Notes: generated by a model from the sequence alone, not told the origin. Numbered from the stretch's first letter, positions 1 through 9,247 are shown. The stretch: 64,000 nucleotides of DNA from Thermodesulfobacteriota bacterium (GCA_034189135.1 JAXHVO010000081.1:57035-121034); one strand, 5' to 3'. Translations and numbers: made by a program.

Positions 1-942
1 GCCGTTATTGTGATGCTGGTGATTAGTTTCATTGGTTTTTCCGTCCAGCATAATCTTGGCGATCCGGTCAGGGATATGGTTGGGGAACGGGTATCGGTAG
101 CCGAACGTGAAGCATTAAGGGACAAACTCGGTCTAAACGATCCTTTCTTCACGCAGTACTTCCGGTTTGTAAAAAACGCCTGTCAGGGAGATCTGGGAAT
201 TTCATATTTTCATAACAAACCCACCGTGGAAGTCATTCTCAGAAAAGCCCCGGCAACCCTTGAGCTTGTTTTTGTTACATCCGCCATCATTCTACTAATC
301 ACTTTCCCAGTGGGTGTATATTCGGCGCTTTATCCCAAAAGCTGGTTTTCCAGGTTTGCCATGGGGGCGAGTACCATTGGAGTTGCGGTACCGGTGTTCC
401 TAACGGCAATTGTCTTGATTTATATCTTTGGCGTAGAGCTTCAGTGGCTTCCTGCCTTTGGTCGAGGAGATACGGTTAATGTCTGGGGCTGGGAAACAGG
501 ACTGTTAACCAAGGACGGCTTACTCCATCTCATCCTGCCAAGTTTTTCCTTGGCGTCCATCATGCTTCCTTTATATATCCGTCTGATTCGCAGTGAAATG
601 ATGGAAGTGCTTGAAACAGAATATATCAAATTTGCCTGGGCCAAAGGATTGAACCGTTACCGGGTGTGGCTGCTACATGCTTTCAAGAATACCCTTCTTC
701 CGGTGGTGACGGTTTTTGGTGTTGAAATCGGAATCCTGTTCGCTTTTACCCTGCTGACGGAAACGGTTTTTCAATGGCAGGGGATGGGATTTATGTTTCT
801 TGAAGCGGTTGAGCGGGCGGACACCGCCCTCATCGTTGCATACCTGGTGATTATCGGTTTGATGTTCGTGGTAATCAATACAATTGTGGATGTGATATAC
901 GGATTTGTAAATCCAATGGTCAGAATAGCAGGAACAAAATGA
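1..942 (+). CDS. dppB: Peptide/nickel ABC transporter permease, DppB/OppB type (5' partial)
   Basis: Inner-membrane permease of a dipeptide/oligopeptide/nickel ABC importer. The frame is open from base 1, and the first in-frame start-like codons (GTG 10, ATG 13) fall inside what should be the first membrane helix. About 20 N-terminal residues therefore lie outside the window. The visible 313 residues have several hydrophobic helices and the EAA loop (EYIKFAWAKGLNRYRVW) about 95 residues from the C-terminus, where the permease docks on the ATPase. It overlaps the next permease by 4 bases, and two ATPases follow, so this is the dppBCDF order. The binding protein DppA is probably upstream of the window. 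The substrate cannot be told from sequence alone. Confidence 0.93.
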   Translation, partial: AVIVMLVISFIGFSVQHNLGDPVRDMVGERVSVAEREALRDKLGLNDPFFTQYFRFVKNACQGDLGISYFHNKPTVEVILRKAPATLELVFVTSAIILLITFPVGVYSALYPKSWFSRFAMGASTIGVAVPVFLTAIVLIYIFGVELQWLPAFGRGDTVNVWGWETGLLTKDGLLHLILPSFSLASIMLPLYIRLIRSEMMEVLETEYIKFAWAKGLNRYRVWLLHAFKNTLLPVVTVFGVEIGILFAFTLLTETVFQWQGMGFMFLEAVERADTALIVAYLVIIGLMFVVINTIVDVIYGFVNPMVRIAGTK

Positions 943-1856
943 AAACATGGCAAAGATTTAAAGACTCATATTTTTTCTACAGCTTTAAACGCGATCCGGT
1001 CGCGTTCACCAGTTTTTCCATATTTTTTTTCCTGGTCCTGATCAGTTTTATGGCTCCCATAATCGCACCGTACAGTCCGTATGACACCTCCACCATCGAT
1101 ATTATGGATATCGAAATTCCACCGCAGTGGATGGAAGAAGGGGATGAAAGATTTTTATTAGGTACCGATAACATGGGCCGGGATTTATTCAGTACCATGC
1201 TATATGGTCTGCGTACCTCAGTGATTATTGGAATCGGGGCCGTACTGTTTCAAGCTCTACTTGGTATCATGGTGGGATTGACCGCCGGTTATCTCGGTGG
1301 ACGGGTAGATGCTTTTTTAATGAGAATTGCGGATATACAATTTGCAATACCTTATCTTATGGTCGCTATCATCACCAGTGCCATATTTCAAATCGCGTTC
1401 GGGGTTGGGCGTTTTGAAGAGCTGGCACTACCTCTGTTGGTTGTTATCATTGGCATTTCAGAATGGCCCAAATACGCCAGGACAGTAAGGGCTTCCGTTT
1501 TAGGAGAAAAGAATAAGGAGTATGTGGAGGCGTCTAGGGTGATCGGGCTTAACCGCAGACTGATAGTGTATCGGCACATTCTGCCCAATACTTTGACACC
1601 GGTGCTTGTTATTTCGACCATCCAAGTGGCACAGGCAGTTATGAGCGAGGCCGCACTTTCCTTTTTGGGATTGGGAATGCCGATTACCAAACCCTCTCTG
1701 GGTTCGTTGATCAATGCCGGCTTTGAATATGTGTTCAGTGGTTCCTGGTGGATTACACTTTTTCCGGGTATTCTTCTGGTGACGTTTACCTTGGTAATCA
1801 TTCTTTTTGGGGATTGGCTGCGGGATGTGTTAAACCCCAAACTGTACAAGGGATAA
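939..1856 (+). CDS. dppC: Peptide/nickel ABC transporter permease, DppC/OppC type
   Basis: Second membrane subunit of the importer, 305 residues. The N-terminal region has the usual DppC layout: a cytoplasmic stretch, one helix (about residues 22-45), a periplasmic segment with the LLGTDNMGRDLFS motif, then five helices. The EAA motif (EYVEASRVIGLNRRLI) lies around residues 190-205. The ATG overlaps the stop of the preceding permease in an ATGA arrangement, and the next gene starts one base after this stop, so translation is tightly coupled. Full length for the family. Confidence 0.94.
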   Translation: MKTWQRFKDSYFFYSFKRDPVAFTSFSIFFFLVLISFMAPIIAPYSPYDTSTIDIMDIEIPPQWMEEGDERFLLGTDNMGRDLFSTMLYGLRTSVIIGIGAVLFQALLGIMVGLTAGYLGGRVDAFLMRIADIQFAIPYLMVAIITSAIFQIAFGVGRFEELALPLLVVIIGISEWPKYARTVRASVLGEKNKEYVEASRVIGLNRRLIVYRHILPNTLTPVLVISTIQVAQAVMSEAALSFLGLGMPITKPSLGSLINAGFEYVFSGSWWITLFPGILLVTFTLVIILFGDWLRDVLNPKLYKG

Positions 1857-1857
1857 A

Positions 1858-2826
1858 ATGGGTCATTTATTGCAAGTCACAGATTTGGAAGTTAAATTTG
1901 CCTTGAGATTTGGTGATCTTACCGCCATTGACGGTATCAGCTTTACTCTGGACAAGAAAGAGAAGCTAGGTCTTGTGGGAGAAAGCGGCGCGGGCAAGTC
2001 GGTCACCGGCTTTTCAATTATCAATCTGATCAGCAAACCTGGGTATATATCCGGTGGTTCGGTGATGCTGGAAGGGCAGAAATTAAATGATCTGACAGAT
2101 GAAGAGATGCGTAAAATACGGGGCGATAAAATCAGTATGATTTTTCAGGATCCCATGATGACATTAAATCCCGTATTGACCATCTGTACCCAGATGACGG
2201 AAACCGTCCATGCCCATCGCAATGTCACTAAAAATGAAGCCATTGATATTGCGTTGGATAAATTAAAAAAGGTATATATCCCTTCCCCGGAAAAACGATT
2301 GTTTCAATATCCCCATGAATGTTCCGGCGGAATGAGACAGCGAATCGTTGTGGCCATCGCACTGTTGACAAATCCGGCATTGATTATCGCTGATGAACCC
2401 ACCACCGCGCTGGACGTAACCATTCAGGCAGGGATTACGGATCTTTTGTCCGAATTGTGTGAAACAGAGGATATGGGGTTGATACTTATTACCCACGATC
2501 TGGCGGTTGTTTCGCAGGTTACTGAAAAAATTGCGGTCATGTACGCAGGTAAGATCATTGAAACCGGTCTAACAGAGGATATTATCAAAAATCCCAGACA
2601 TCCTTATACCAAGGGACTCATAGGCTCTTTGCCGGGAGGGCAGAAAACGGGAAAACGCCTGACGCAAATACGGGGCATGATGCCGACACTGACCGATATT
2701 CCAAAAGGATGTGCGTTCCATCCCAGGTGTGATCTTGCGGAACAGATCTGCCGTGAAACCACACCTTTGCTTAAGAGTGTGGATGGTGAAAAGCGTTTGG
2801 TTGCCTGCCATATGGCAGGTGTTTAA
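1858..2826 (+). CDS. dppD: Peptide ABC transporter ATP-binding protein, DppD/OppD type
   Basis: Cytoplasmic ATPase subunit of the importer, 322 residues. The Walker A motif GESGAGKS is at residues 41-48, the ABC signature CSGGMRQR near 155-162, and Walker B (LIIADEP) near 175-181, followed by the H-loop ITHDLAVV. The C-terminal extension typical of oligopeptide/dipeptide ATPases is present, with its conserved cysteines (GCAFHPRC, EQIC, VACH), which in this family can hold an iron-sulfur cluster. The gene starts one base after dppC, and dppF follows after 57 bases, so it belongs to the same operon. Confidence 0.95.
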   Translation: MGHLLQVTDLEVKFALRFGDLTAIDGISFTLDKKEKLGLVGESGAGKSVTGFSIINLISKPGYISGGSVMLEGQKLNDLTDEEMRKIRGDKISMIFQDPMMTLNPVLTICTQMTETVHAHRNVTKNEAIDIALDKLKKVYIPSPEKRLFQYPHECSGGMRQRIVVAIALLTNPALIIADEPTTALDVTIQAGITDLLSELCETEDMGLILITHDLAVVSQVTEKIAVMYAGKIIETGLTEDIIKNPRHPYTKGLIGSLPGGQKTGKRLTQIRGMMPTLTDIPKGCAFHPRCDLAEQICRETTPLLKSVDGEKRLVACHMAGV

Positions 2827-2883
2827 TTTCACTTAATTTATGTTGTCTGTCCGAGAAAATTTTAAAGATAACGCCAAAAGAGT

Positions 2884-3903
2884 ATGATGGAAAAAAATAA
2901 CGGACTGCTTACAATCAAAAACCTGATCAAACATTTTGATATTTCCGGAGGCCTGCTTGAACAGCTTAGATTTTCCAAAGGAAAGATTTCGCGGAAGCGA
3001 ACCGTGGTTAAGGCTGTCAATGATGTCAGTTTTTCAATTAAAGCGGGAGAAACCTTGAGTGTGGTTGGAGAAAGCGGATGCGGGAAGTCCACCCTTGCCC
3101 GAACAATACTGGGGTTATACCCGCCAAACAGCGGCGAAGTTTACTATCGCGGAGATCGAATCGACCATCTTTCTTCCAAGGAGATGCTACCCTATCGGGC
3201 AAAAATGCAGATGATATTTCAGGATCCCTATGCTTCACTGAATCCCAGAATGACGGTGCAGAGAACATTGGAAGAACCGGTCTTATTTCATAATAGATCG
3301 ATTTCCAATAATGAAGTCCAAAAAAAAGTCGAGGATGTCATGGAGCAGGTCGGTGTGGACCCGCAATGGGTGGACAGGTACCCCCATGAATTTTCCGGCG
3401 GTCAGAGACAGAGGATCAGTATTGCCAGGGCATTGATGGTGGACCCTGAGTTTGTTGTCGCGGACGAACCGGTGTCTGCCCTGGATGTTTCCATCCAGGC
3501 ACAGATTTTAAACCTGATGATGGATGCCCAGGAAAAACGGGGTTTGACTTACCTGTTTATCACCCACGACCTGTCCGTTGTAAAGCATATCAGCACAAGG
3601 GTTGCGGTGATGTATCTGGGGACCCTATGCGAACTGGCTACAGTGAGAGAACTGTTTGAATCAAAGCGGCACCCATATACAAAAGCGCTTTTAAGCGCGA
3701 TACCGATACTGGGAGAGAAAAAACCAAAACATATCAAATTAAAAGGCGAAGTACCCACCCCCATAAACCTGCCCCCGGGCTGCATTTTTCATGGTCGGTG
3801 CGAATATGTAAATGAGCGCTGTAAAATAGAAATACCGAAAATCAGAAAACTCGATTCAGGAGCATTGGTCGCATGCCACGGCGTGGAAGAAGGAAGGTTG
3901 TAA
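2884..3903 (+). CDS. dppF: Peptide ABC transporter ATP-binding protein, DppF/OppF type
   Basis: Second ATPase of the heterodimeric import motor, 339 residues. Walker A GESGCGKST is near residues 62-70, signature FSGGQRQRI, Walker B FVVADEPVSALD and switch ITHDLSVV follow in order. The oligopeptide-type C-terminal cysteine motif (GCIFHGRC, ERC, VACHG) is intact. An insertion between the first beta strands (about residues 22-42, rich in Lys and Arg) is typical of OppF. Two ATGs stand in tandem (2884, 2887) and either could start. It is the last gene of the operon; a repeat-filled region follows. Confidence 0.95.
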   Translation: MMEKNNGLLTIKNLIKHFDISGGLLEQLRFSKGKISRKRTVVKAVNDVSFSIKAGETLSVVGESGCGKSTLARTILGLYPPNSGEVYYRGDRIDHLSSKEMLPYRAKMQMIFQDPYASLNPRMTVQRTLEEPVLFHNRSISNNEVQKKVEDVMEQVGVDPQWVDRYPHEFSGGQRQRISIARALMVDPEFVVADEPVSALDVSIQAQILNLMMDAQEKRGLTYLFITHDLSVVKHISTRVAVMYLGTLCELATVRELFESKRHPYTKALLSAIPILGEKKPKHIKLKGEVPTPINLPPGCIFHGRCEYVNERCKIEIPKIRKLDSGALVACHGVEEGRL

Positions 3904-4064
3904 CTTATACATCAGGATCTTTGCAGATAAGTGCAGACTTCGAAACACCCCTTTTTGTCTAATACCTCAAGCTGTATGTCAGTTATCTCATCCCACCAAA
4001 TCTGGAACACAATATGATAACGGTTAACTTTTCGACTCCATATGTAATTTCTGCTTATACTGTT

Positions 4065-4145
4065 TCTCAAAAATATATTCCGTTTTAAACGATTTCTAAT
4101 ACACTCAAACAGTTTCCTCATTTAAAACGGAACATATTTTTGAGA
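4065..4145. repeat. Long imperfect hairpin, 25-bp arms
   Basis: The arms 4065-4089 and 4121-4145 are inverted complements with one mismatch in 25 and a 31-base loop. Just upstream is the 16-mer cttatactgtttctca (4054-4069), which recurs at 32896-32911 beside repeat A copy 2. The hairpin is therefore probably the outer part of the same mobile or structured element rather than a simple terminator; no T-run follows directly. Confidence 0.6.
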
Positions 4146-4197
4146 ATTATTATAAATGAGGGATCGGGGAATTTTTCGATTTCTGCTCTGTCTGCCT

Positions 4198-4420
4198 GGG
4201 GAATAGCCCAATCTCCCGCGCAATGCTTAACAATTTTATCGAAAGATTTTTGTACGGCAGCTATCTCGCTGAAATTAGATTTGAACCAGCCCCAATAGAC
4301 AGATTCCCACGGCGGCTATGATCGTCTCTGCCTGTATGGGTTTAACGCAAAGGATAGGGGGCGGCTACGAGGTACTGTATTCATATGTTTATGATTGCAC
4401 GGGCGATTGGGCTATTCCCT
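4198..4420. repeat. Repeat family A, copy 1 (MITE-like, 223 bp)
   Basis: It is bounded by 27-bp inverted repeats (4198-4224 and 4394-4420, three mismatches). Its core, read 5' to 3' on the plus strand, contains gtacggcagctatctcgctg followed by ttagatttgaaccagcccc. The reverse complement of this core recurs at 32994-33162, and the first part again at 23061-23081. It has no coding capacity, so it is a non-autonomous or structural element. Confidence 0.75.
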
Positions 4421-4497
4421 AGGCGGATCGCTGACAATCAATAAAGGGCCAACTGTTCATATAGAAGTCTTAGGGGAAAAACTCCACGACTCTTCAA

Positions 4498-5817
4498 TTA
4501 AATATCTTTTAACAGTCTGTTTGCAGGAGAATGATCAATTGCATCCGCAAGCTCTCTTAAAGCTTCCGACAGCGCTTTCAGTTCTTTGGTGTGCGCCACA
4601 GGGATATGGCTGACACCTCTTTGATCAAGAGCATCAATGATATATTTTATGGTCAACAGGTTAATATCAAGAGCGGGCTGGTAGGTGAACTCTTCATATT
4701 CCCCTGTTTTCATATCGGAAATTATCTTGCATGCAACGAGTTCATCAAGTATTCGATGCACCATACGAATGGGAATTTCCAGCGTTTGTGAAATCTGTGC
4801 GGCAGTTGAAGGATTGTCACCTCTGGCAAATTTATTTATTAACAAATGGGCGATCTGCAGAGAAAGCAGCTTTTTGAAATGCGGACTTATGTTAAGATAA
4901 TCAGGTTCAAATTCGTACATTTCCACATTTTGGTGGGCAAAAGAGACCTCGGCGCCAATAAGAATAATGGCCCAGCTCGCTTGAAGCCATATCAACAGAA
5001 GCGGCAAAGCCACCAGACTGGCATAGACCGGGTTGTTTTTGGCAATGGCGACCTGTAAATAGATATATCCCACCTGGGCAAGCTGGTAGATAGTACCTGC
5101 CACCATACCAGCCAGCAATCCGGATCTGAATTTAACCTTCGTGTTTGGCATCAACACATAAATAAAAGTAAACAGTGTCCAAAGCAGGAAATAGGGTAAT
5201 AATTTTAAACTGGAGAAGATAAACGGGCTGAATATCTTTATCAGGTCAATTTTTTCAGTGATCGCAGCGATCTGGGTGGTGAGGAAAACAGGGAGGCTGC
5301 TGGACATCAACACCAGAATCGGGGTGATAAGCATAAATGCAAGATAATTGCTAATTTTTCTTTTTAAAGCGCGGGACTTTCTTATTCCCCAGATATCATT
5401 AAATGATCGTTCAATATGCCCCAGCACCTTGAGAACAGACCAAAACAAAACCACCACACCAAAACCGGCAATCATGCCGCCTTTGGTGTTTTCAATCAGC
5501 CTTCCCGCATAGTCAATAATCTGTATCAGCACCTGTTCCTGTCCGGGAAATTTATTAAAGAGCTGTTTTTCCAACAGGGTTTCTAATCCGAAGCCTTTGG
5601 CTATCCCTAGGGCCAGTGCAGCCACAGGGCCTATGGAAAGAAGAGAGTAAAAGGTCAAAGCGGAGGCTCTCAGCAGACATTTATCTTGATGAAATTTCCG
5701 TATGGTCAGCAGGAAAGTCCGCAGCAGCCTGATAATCAAGGCTTTTATAAAAGGAAGGTCTTTGAGTCGAATCCTCCAGATATCGGTTTTAATAAAACTG
5801 AAAATTTTAAAAACCAT
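4498..5817 (-). CDS. YihY/BrkB family inner-membrane protein
   Basis: Polytopic membrane protein of 439 residues in the YihY/virulence factor BrkB family, once misnamed ribonuclease BN. The conserved opening RASALTFYSLLSIGPVAALALGIA (about residues 51-74) and the later membrane segment IILIGAEVSFAHQN are family hallmarks, with six predicted helices between residues 35 and 310. The last 110 residues form a soluble tail that looks like a winged-helix domain (AAQISQTLEIPIRMVHRILDELV), a common C-terminal extension in longer members. Its function is unproven; transport or envelope roles have been suggested for the family. No operon partner is evident, since 132 bases separate it from the next minus-strand gene. 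Confidence 0.9.
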   Translation of the reverse strand: MVFKIFSFIKTDIWRIRLKDLPFIKALIIRLLRTFLLTIRKFHQDKCLLRASALTFYSLLSIGPVAALALGIAKGFGLETLLEKQLFNKFPGQEQVLIQIIDYAGRLIENTKGGMIAGFGVVVLFWSVLKVLGHIERSFNDIWGIRKSRALKRKISNYLAFMLITPILVLMSSSLPVFLTTQIAAITEKIDLIKIFSPFIFSSLKLLPYFLLWTLFTFIYVLMPNTKVKFRSGLLAGMVAGTIYQLAQVGYIYLQVAIAKNNPVYASLVALPLLLIWLQASWAIILIGAEVSFAHQNVEMYEFEPDYLNISPHFKKLLSLQIAHLLINKFARGDNPSTAAQISQTLEIPIRMVHRILDELVACKIISDMKTGEYEEFTYQPALDINLLTIKYIIDALDQRGVSHIPVAHTKELKALSEALRELADAIDHSPANRLLKDI

Positions 5818-5949
5818 GTTTTAAATTGCTAAAATTTGAGAGGAGAGAAGCCCAGTTTATGTTTAATCCGCATTGTCACGGCCTTATATTTTTCTATATT
5901 CTTTTAACTTTTCTGTCAAATTTTTTAAATCGTTTAAGGGTGGCTCAGA

Positions 5950-6588
5950 TCAACGTTCCAAAGCTTTAATGATGTCAGGTGAATTAAATAATTCTTCCAG
6001 CTTTTTCTTAAACGCTTGCGGCACTTTTTTTCTGGTCCCCTTAAGTATATTAAAGCCTCCGGAGCCAAGGTTTTCGTCACCTGAACTTGTCATTTCTGCA
6101 AGCAGTTTACCCTTTGTATCAAATACGGTAAGGATCATTAAGTATTCCAGACGAACGTTGTTATAAGTATCGCTTTTCCATTGCTTTATCTGGAAATGAA
6201 TCAGTTTTTTTGCTCCGGTATCCGTCAGTTTATTTCTTACCTGGGCGATGGGTTCTGTGGGATTTACCACCAAAGGAATGGGGTTAAATCCTTTTCTCCC
6301 CAGTGCGCCGGTAATAACATCACCCATTTCATCGGCCAATGGACGTCTGCTGTCCGTAACCATGTATAATGGATTTCCAAAAGCGCCTCTGATGACACCA
6401 ACCACCTGAGGTTTGGTCTTCCCGGAGATAACATAGCTGCGCTGGTCCTGAGATGCCACCGCCACCGAGCCTTTGCCTGCTGGATATAATTCCGGTTTTA
6501 CCCTGGCAAGGTTGTAAGTATATTTAACACAACCAGTTGCTACAAACATGGCGGCCAGTACAAATGCAAATTTTATCCTGTTTTTCAT
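5950..6588 (-). CDS. Predicted lipoprotein of unknown function
   Basis: I set the start at the ATG ending at 6588, not at the longer upstream frame (6648). A Shine-Dalgarno aagggag lies 6-7 bases upstream, and the protein then begins with a classic lipoprotein signal MKNRIKFAFVLAAMFVATGC, with the lipidated Cys at 20. The remaining 190 residues are soluble and contain alternating beta strands; I recognise no named domain. The pattern (a hydrophilic periplasmic domain with an S/G-rich central part and a basic C-terminal helix) resembles small periplasmic lipoproteins annotated as hypothetical in deltaproteobacteria. Its target membrane and role are unknown. Confidence 0.8.
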   Translation of the reverse strand: MKNRIKFAFVLAAMFVATGCVKYTYNLARVKPELYPAGKGSVAVASQDQRSYVISGKTKPQVVGVIRGAFGNPLYMVTDSRRPLADEMGDVITGALGRKGFNPIPLVVNPTEPIAQVRNKLTDTGAKKLIHFQIKQWKSDTYNNVRLEYLMILTVFDTKGKLLAEMTSSGDENLGSGGFNILKGTRKKVPQAFKKKLEELFNSPDIIKALER

Positions 6589-6690
6589 TTTTCTCCCTTT
6601 AGCTGTTGGTTTTTTTAAAGAACGGCGTCTGATTTTCTTAATGAACAAAGTCTCCCCTTTTTTCGCAGGGCAGAAAATCGTACAATCAGT

Positions 6691-7524
6691 TCAGTCGATC
6701 CTTCGGCAGTGTTCGACCGCACGGCTCAGCATACGCATATGGCCTTTTTCCGCCTGGGCAATATCCAGAAAAGTGCTTCTTGCCGGCGGGGCTGTCGTCC
6801 GTTCTGCCATAACCCGGTAAAGGTCAAAGGCGGCCAACTCGATCGATAGCGCGATTTCAATGATGTTGAGGCACAGATCTCCGGACATGTTGGAAAAACG
6901 GTTCGCCAGTTCATCAAAGGTTTGGCCGCCTTCGAGGATATCCCCTTTCAGGCCGGCATATAGAGTTTCAAATGGCGCTGTTTTTCCATCGGCCTCGGCC
7001 AGGTGGCTGTATACCATGCGGGCATGAATTTCTTCGGCCTTTGAAAGCGTGACAAGCGTGGGCCTCAGGGCCTCCGGGGCAACACCTTCCAGAAAAGAGG
7101 TATAAAACCGGAAGGCACCCTTTTCAAGGCCGATGGCCGTTAATAGAAGAGTCGGAAGATCCGCCGCAGCATCAAACACTTCCACCCGGGGAAAATCGGT
7201 CAGGGTTTTCCCGTTCCATGCCAGCATACCGCCTTTCAGGTGGGCCACCGTTTTACGGGTCACTTCCCCCTCAATGGCCAGAGCGGCAGCATAAGCGGAC
7301 CGGGCGCCACTACGGCAGTAAAAAATCAAGTCCTGATCTTCAGGAAGTTCATAGAGGCGTCCTTCCAGTTGTGGCAGAGGCATCAGCCGGGCTCCGGGAA
7401 TGTGGGCTACTTCATATTCGTCCGGCTGACGAACATCTATCAGCCGATAGCTCGATTCGGTGTGCCTGTCGATAAAGCGCTTGAGCATCTCAGGAGTCAA
7501 ATTTTCAAAATCGACGGATTCCAT
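6691..7524 (-). CDS. Rhodanese / ferritin-like (rubrerythrin-type) fusion protein
   Basis: Two-domain cytoplasmic protein, 277 residues. Residues 8-108 are a rhodanese domain with the active-site loop CRSGARS (Cys70) and the signature DVRQPDEYEVAHIPGA. Residues about 118-275 form a four-helix ferritin-like domain with carboxylate ligands arranged as in rubrerythrins: LEKGAFRFY, EEIHARM, SIELAAFDLY and AEKGHMRM, i.e. two E...ExxH pairs. There is no rubredoxin domain. Known families suggest sulfur transfer plus a di-iron centre, so persulfide handling or peroxide defence is plausible (inference). It lies 55 bases behind the SagB-like gene on the same strand and is probably co-transcribed with it. 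Confidence 0.9.
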   Translation of the reverse strand: MESVDFENLTPEMLKRFIDRHTESSYRLIDVRQPDEYEVAHIPGARLMPLPQLEGRLYELPEDQDLIFYCRSGARSAYAAALAIEGEVTRKTVAHLKGGMLAWNGKTLTDFPRVEVFDAAADLPTLLLTAIGLEKGAFRFYTSFLEGVAPEALRPTLVTLSKAEEIHARMVYSHLAEADGKTAPFETLYAGLKGDILEGGQTFDELANRFSNMSGDLCLNIIEIALSIELAAFDLYRVMAERTTAPPARSTFLDIAQAEKGHMRMLSRAVEHCRRID

Positions 7525-7579
7525 AGGTCCACCTTGGTATATTTCGCTTTAATTGCGCTAAGCTTTACAGCATCAGTTT

Positions 7580-9247
7580 TTACTTTGATGGTATCGATTC
7601 ACCGCTACCCGCCTTCAGGGAATCCTTTCGGTCCAGGTGAAAATAGGGCGGATGAGTTTCCAGGCGCTGATCCAATACCGGCACCCCTACGGTGAAATGA
7701 TAAAGGCTCTGGTACTCATCAGTCCGCAATCCGAACAGACGATGTACCTCGTCGTCGAAAAAGCAGCCGATACCGGTGCCGCGAACGCCGTGACTCTCAG
7801 CTTCCAGATAAAGGACCTGTCCGATCATACCACATTCCCAAAAAAGCTGTCGATACCGGTAAGCCGCCTTGGCAATCGTCGCTTTAAAACGGGATACCAT
7901 CCCTAAAGAAAAGGCGCTCAGCCCGGCAATTTCCTGATGGCAACTTATAGTAATGGCCTCTGCCCGAAAGTCTCCCTGTTGCAACAGATACAGTGGTAAC
8001 ACCTTATGTATCGGTGTCCATAGAAAATCAGGTCGGCAAAGACTCCGAAGAGGCTCCAAATCACCGCTGGTTCGTTCCAGAAAATACATTCCGGGTTCAA
8101 GACCGATGACCTGATGAATAAAAATAAACAGGTTGACAGCCGGAGCATAAAAATCCAGATCAAAAGGAGCAGTTCCGCTGCGAGGCAGGGTCCTGTCCAA
8201 CATGCTGAAAAATTGATCCTTACGAAGCCGTGCTTCCGGTCGAAAGGCCGTCGCACTCCTGCGTTTTCGAATGATACTTTCCGCTGGCAAAGCTGATTCG
8301 GATTGATCCAGGAACGCCCTGTCACGCACAGGTCGAGGCACATCCCTGGTGGCTGGTTTTTCTAGCATAGTGGCTGTTTCATATATGATTTCCCAGCGAA
8401 CCGTCGAACGGCTGAGACGATTGGGCCTGCCGGAAAATGACTGAAGGGTGAAATCGTTCACCAAATCCTCCGGCAGGCTTCGGGATTGGATAGCGGTACC
8501 GGCCGGATGGACCCAGCACAAAAGGTCGGGATGTTCCTTTTCATTGGACGGCCAGTCCACTCGGTCCAGACCCATTATGGTTTCTACCTCAACGTCGGAA
8601 AGGTCCGCCAGGCAGGTGATCTTCCAACCGAGCAGGTTGGCGGCAAATCTAGCTGCGGCCAGGGCATGCCCGACATCCAGGTTGCAGTAACGGTAGGCCC
8701 TTTCACCGTATTTCCATGCCTCCCGCCAAAAAATGCTGGTCAGGCCAAAGCCGAATCCTGGTGGCCCCAGATAGGTCTGTATCTTTTCTGTGAGCGTCGC
8801 CGGCAATGTCGCCCGGCATTCCAGGGCATGACGCAGCACATTGTAGTGATACACACCCGCCGGAATTCCGATCATATCCGGCAGGATCAAATGGGCTTCG
8901 GTGGGATGGAGGTTGCCGCTGGACGGATTCATACGAAGGGACCAGCGTTCACTCCCAATCGATTTCCAGGCCGACAACCCCAGACAGAGCTCTAGAAATC
9001 GGCCGACAGTCGACTTATCGATTGTGCTGGATTTAAGGCTATCAGGCCTGTACAATCCACCATAACTGTTGTCTGAATTGCGGTCTATCAGAGGCAGCGG
9101 GATCAGCACCAGATCGGAATAGCTGCGAAAAGGGTCGGGCTGGTTCTGCCAGTCCATAGCACCAGCCGAGCGAGCATACCGGTTTAAATGATGTTTGGTC
9201 TCCGTATGGTAGCGGATGGCCGCCTGCATTGCCCTGTTTTTTCCCAT
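7580..9247 (-). CDS. SagB/ThcOx-family oxidoreductase (nitroreductase-like)
   Basis: 555 residues, flavin-dependent. The N-terminus (AAIRYHTETKHHLNRYARS) and the block NPSSGNLHPTEAHLIL (about residues 106-121), which forms the FMN-binding nitroreductase core, identify the SagB/ThcOx dehydrogenase family. A second nitroreductase-like module covers roughly residues 315-545 (IIRKRRSATAFRPEARLRK, later SFSLGMVSRFKATI and GVRGTGIGCFFDDEVHRLFG), so this is the tandem-domain form. Classical SagB oxidises azolines in peptide natural products, but no precursor peptide, cyclodehydratase (YcaO) or exporter is near. A role outside peptide maturation is more likely here. SD ggaag lies about 8 bases upstream of the ATG. 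Confidence 0.9.
   Translation of the reverse strand: MGKNRAMQAAIRYHTETKHHLNRYARSAGAMDWQNQPDPFRSYSDLVLIPLPLIDRNSDNSYGGLYRPDSLKSSTIDKSTVGRFLELCLGLSAWKSIGSERWSLRMNPSSGNLHPTEAHLILPDMIGIPAGVYHYNVLRHALECRATLPATLTEKIQTYLGPPGFGFGLTSIFWREAWKYGERAYRYCNLDVGHALAAARFAANLLGWKITCLADLSDVEVETIMGLDRVDWPSNEKEHPDLLCWVHPAGTAIQSRSLPEDLVNDFTLQSFSGRPNRLSRSTVRWEIIYETATMLEKPATRDVPRPVRDRAFLDQSESALPAESIIRKRRSATAFRPEARLRKDQFFSMLDRTLPRSGTAPFDLDFYAPAVNLFIFIHQVIGLEPGMYFLERTSGDLEPLRSLCRPDFLWTPIHKVLPLYLLQQGDFRAEAITISCHQEIAGLSAFSLGMVSRFKATIAKAAYRYRQLFWECGMIGQVLYLEAESHGVRGTGIGCFFDDEVHRLFGLRTDEYQSLYHFTVGVPVLDQRLETHPPYFHLDRKDSLKAGSGESIPSK

Larger units (their letters stand above)
3904..4497. other. Gene-free spacer with repeat A copy 1 and a long hairpin
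   Basis: No convincing gene is seen in these 594 bases between dppF (+) and yihY (-, convergent). The space holds a 25-bp inverted repeat (4065-4089/4121-4145) and an inverted-repeat-flanked element (4198-4420), both listed separately. A short minus-strand frame of 69 codons (3912-4121) runs into the hairpin and has no recognisable homology or ribosome binding site. Confidence 0.6.

Noticed and set aside
3912..4121. Minus-strand frame of 69 codons after dppF
   Set aside because: It runs into a 25-bp hairpin, has no SD and no recognisable domain; probably repeat DNA read by chance.
7580..9247. SagB-like gene as evidence of a thiazole/oxazole peptide cluster
   Set aside because: No YcaO cyclodehydratase, precursor peptide or exporter is nearby.
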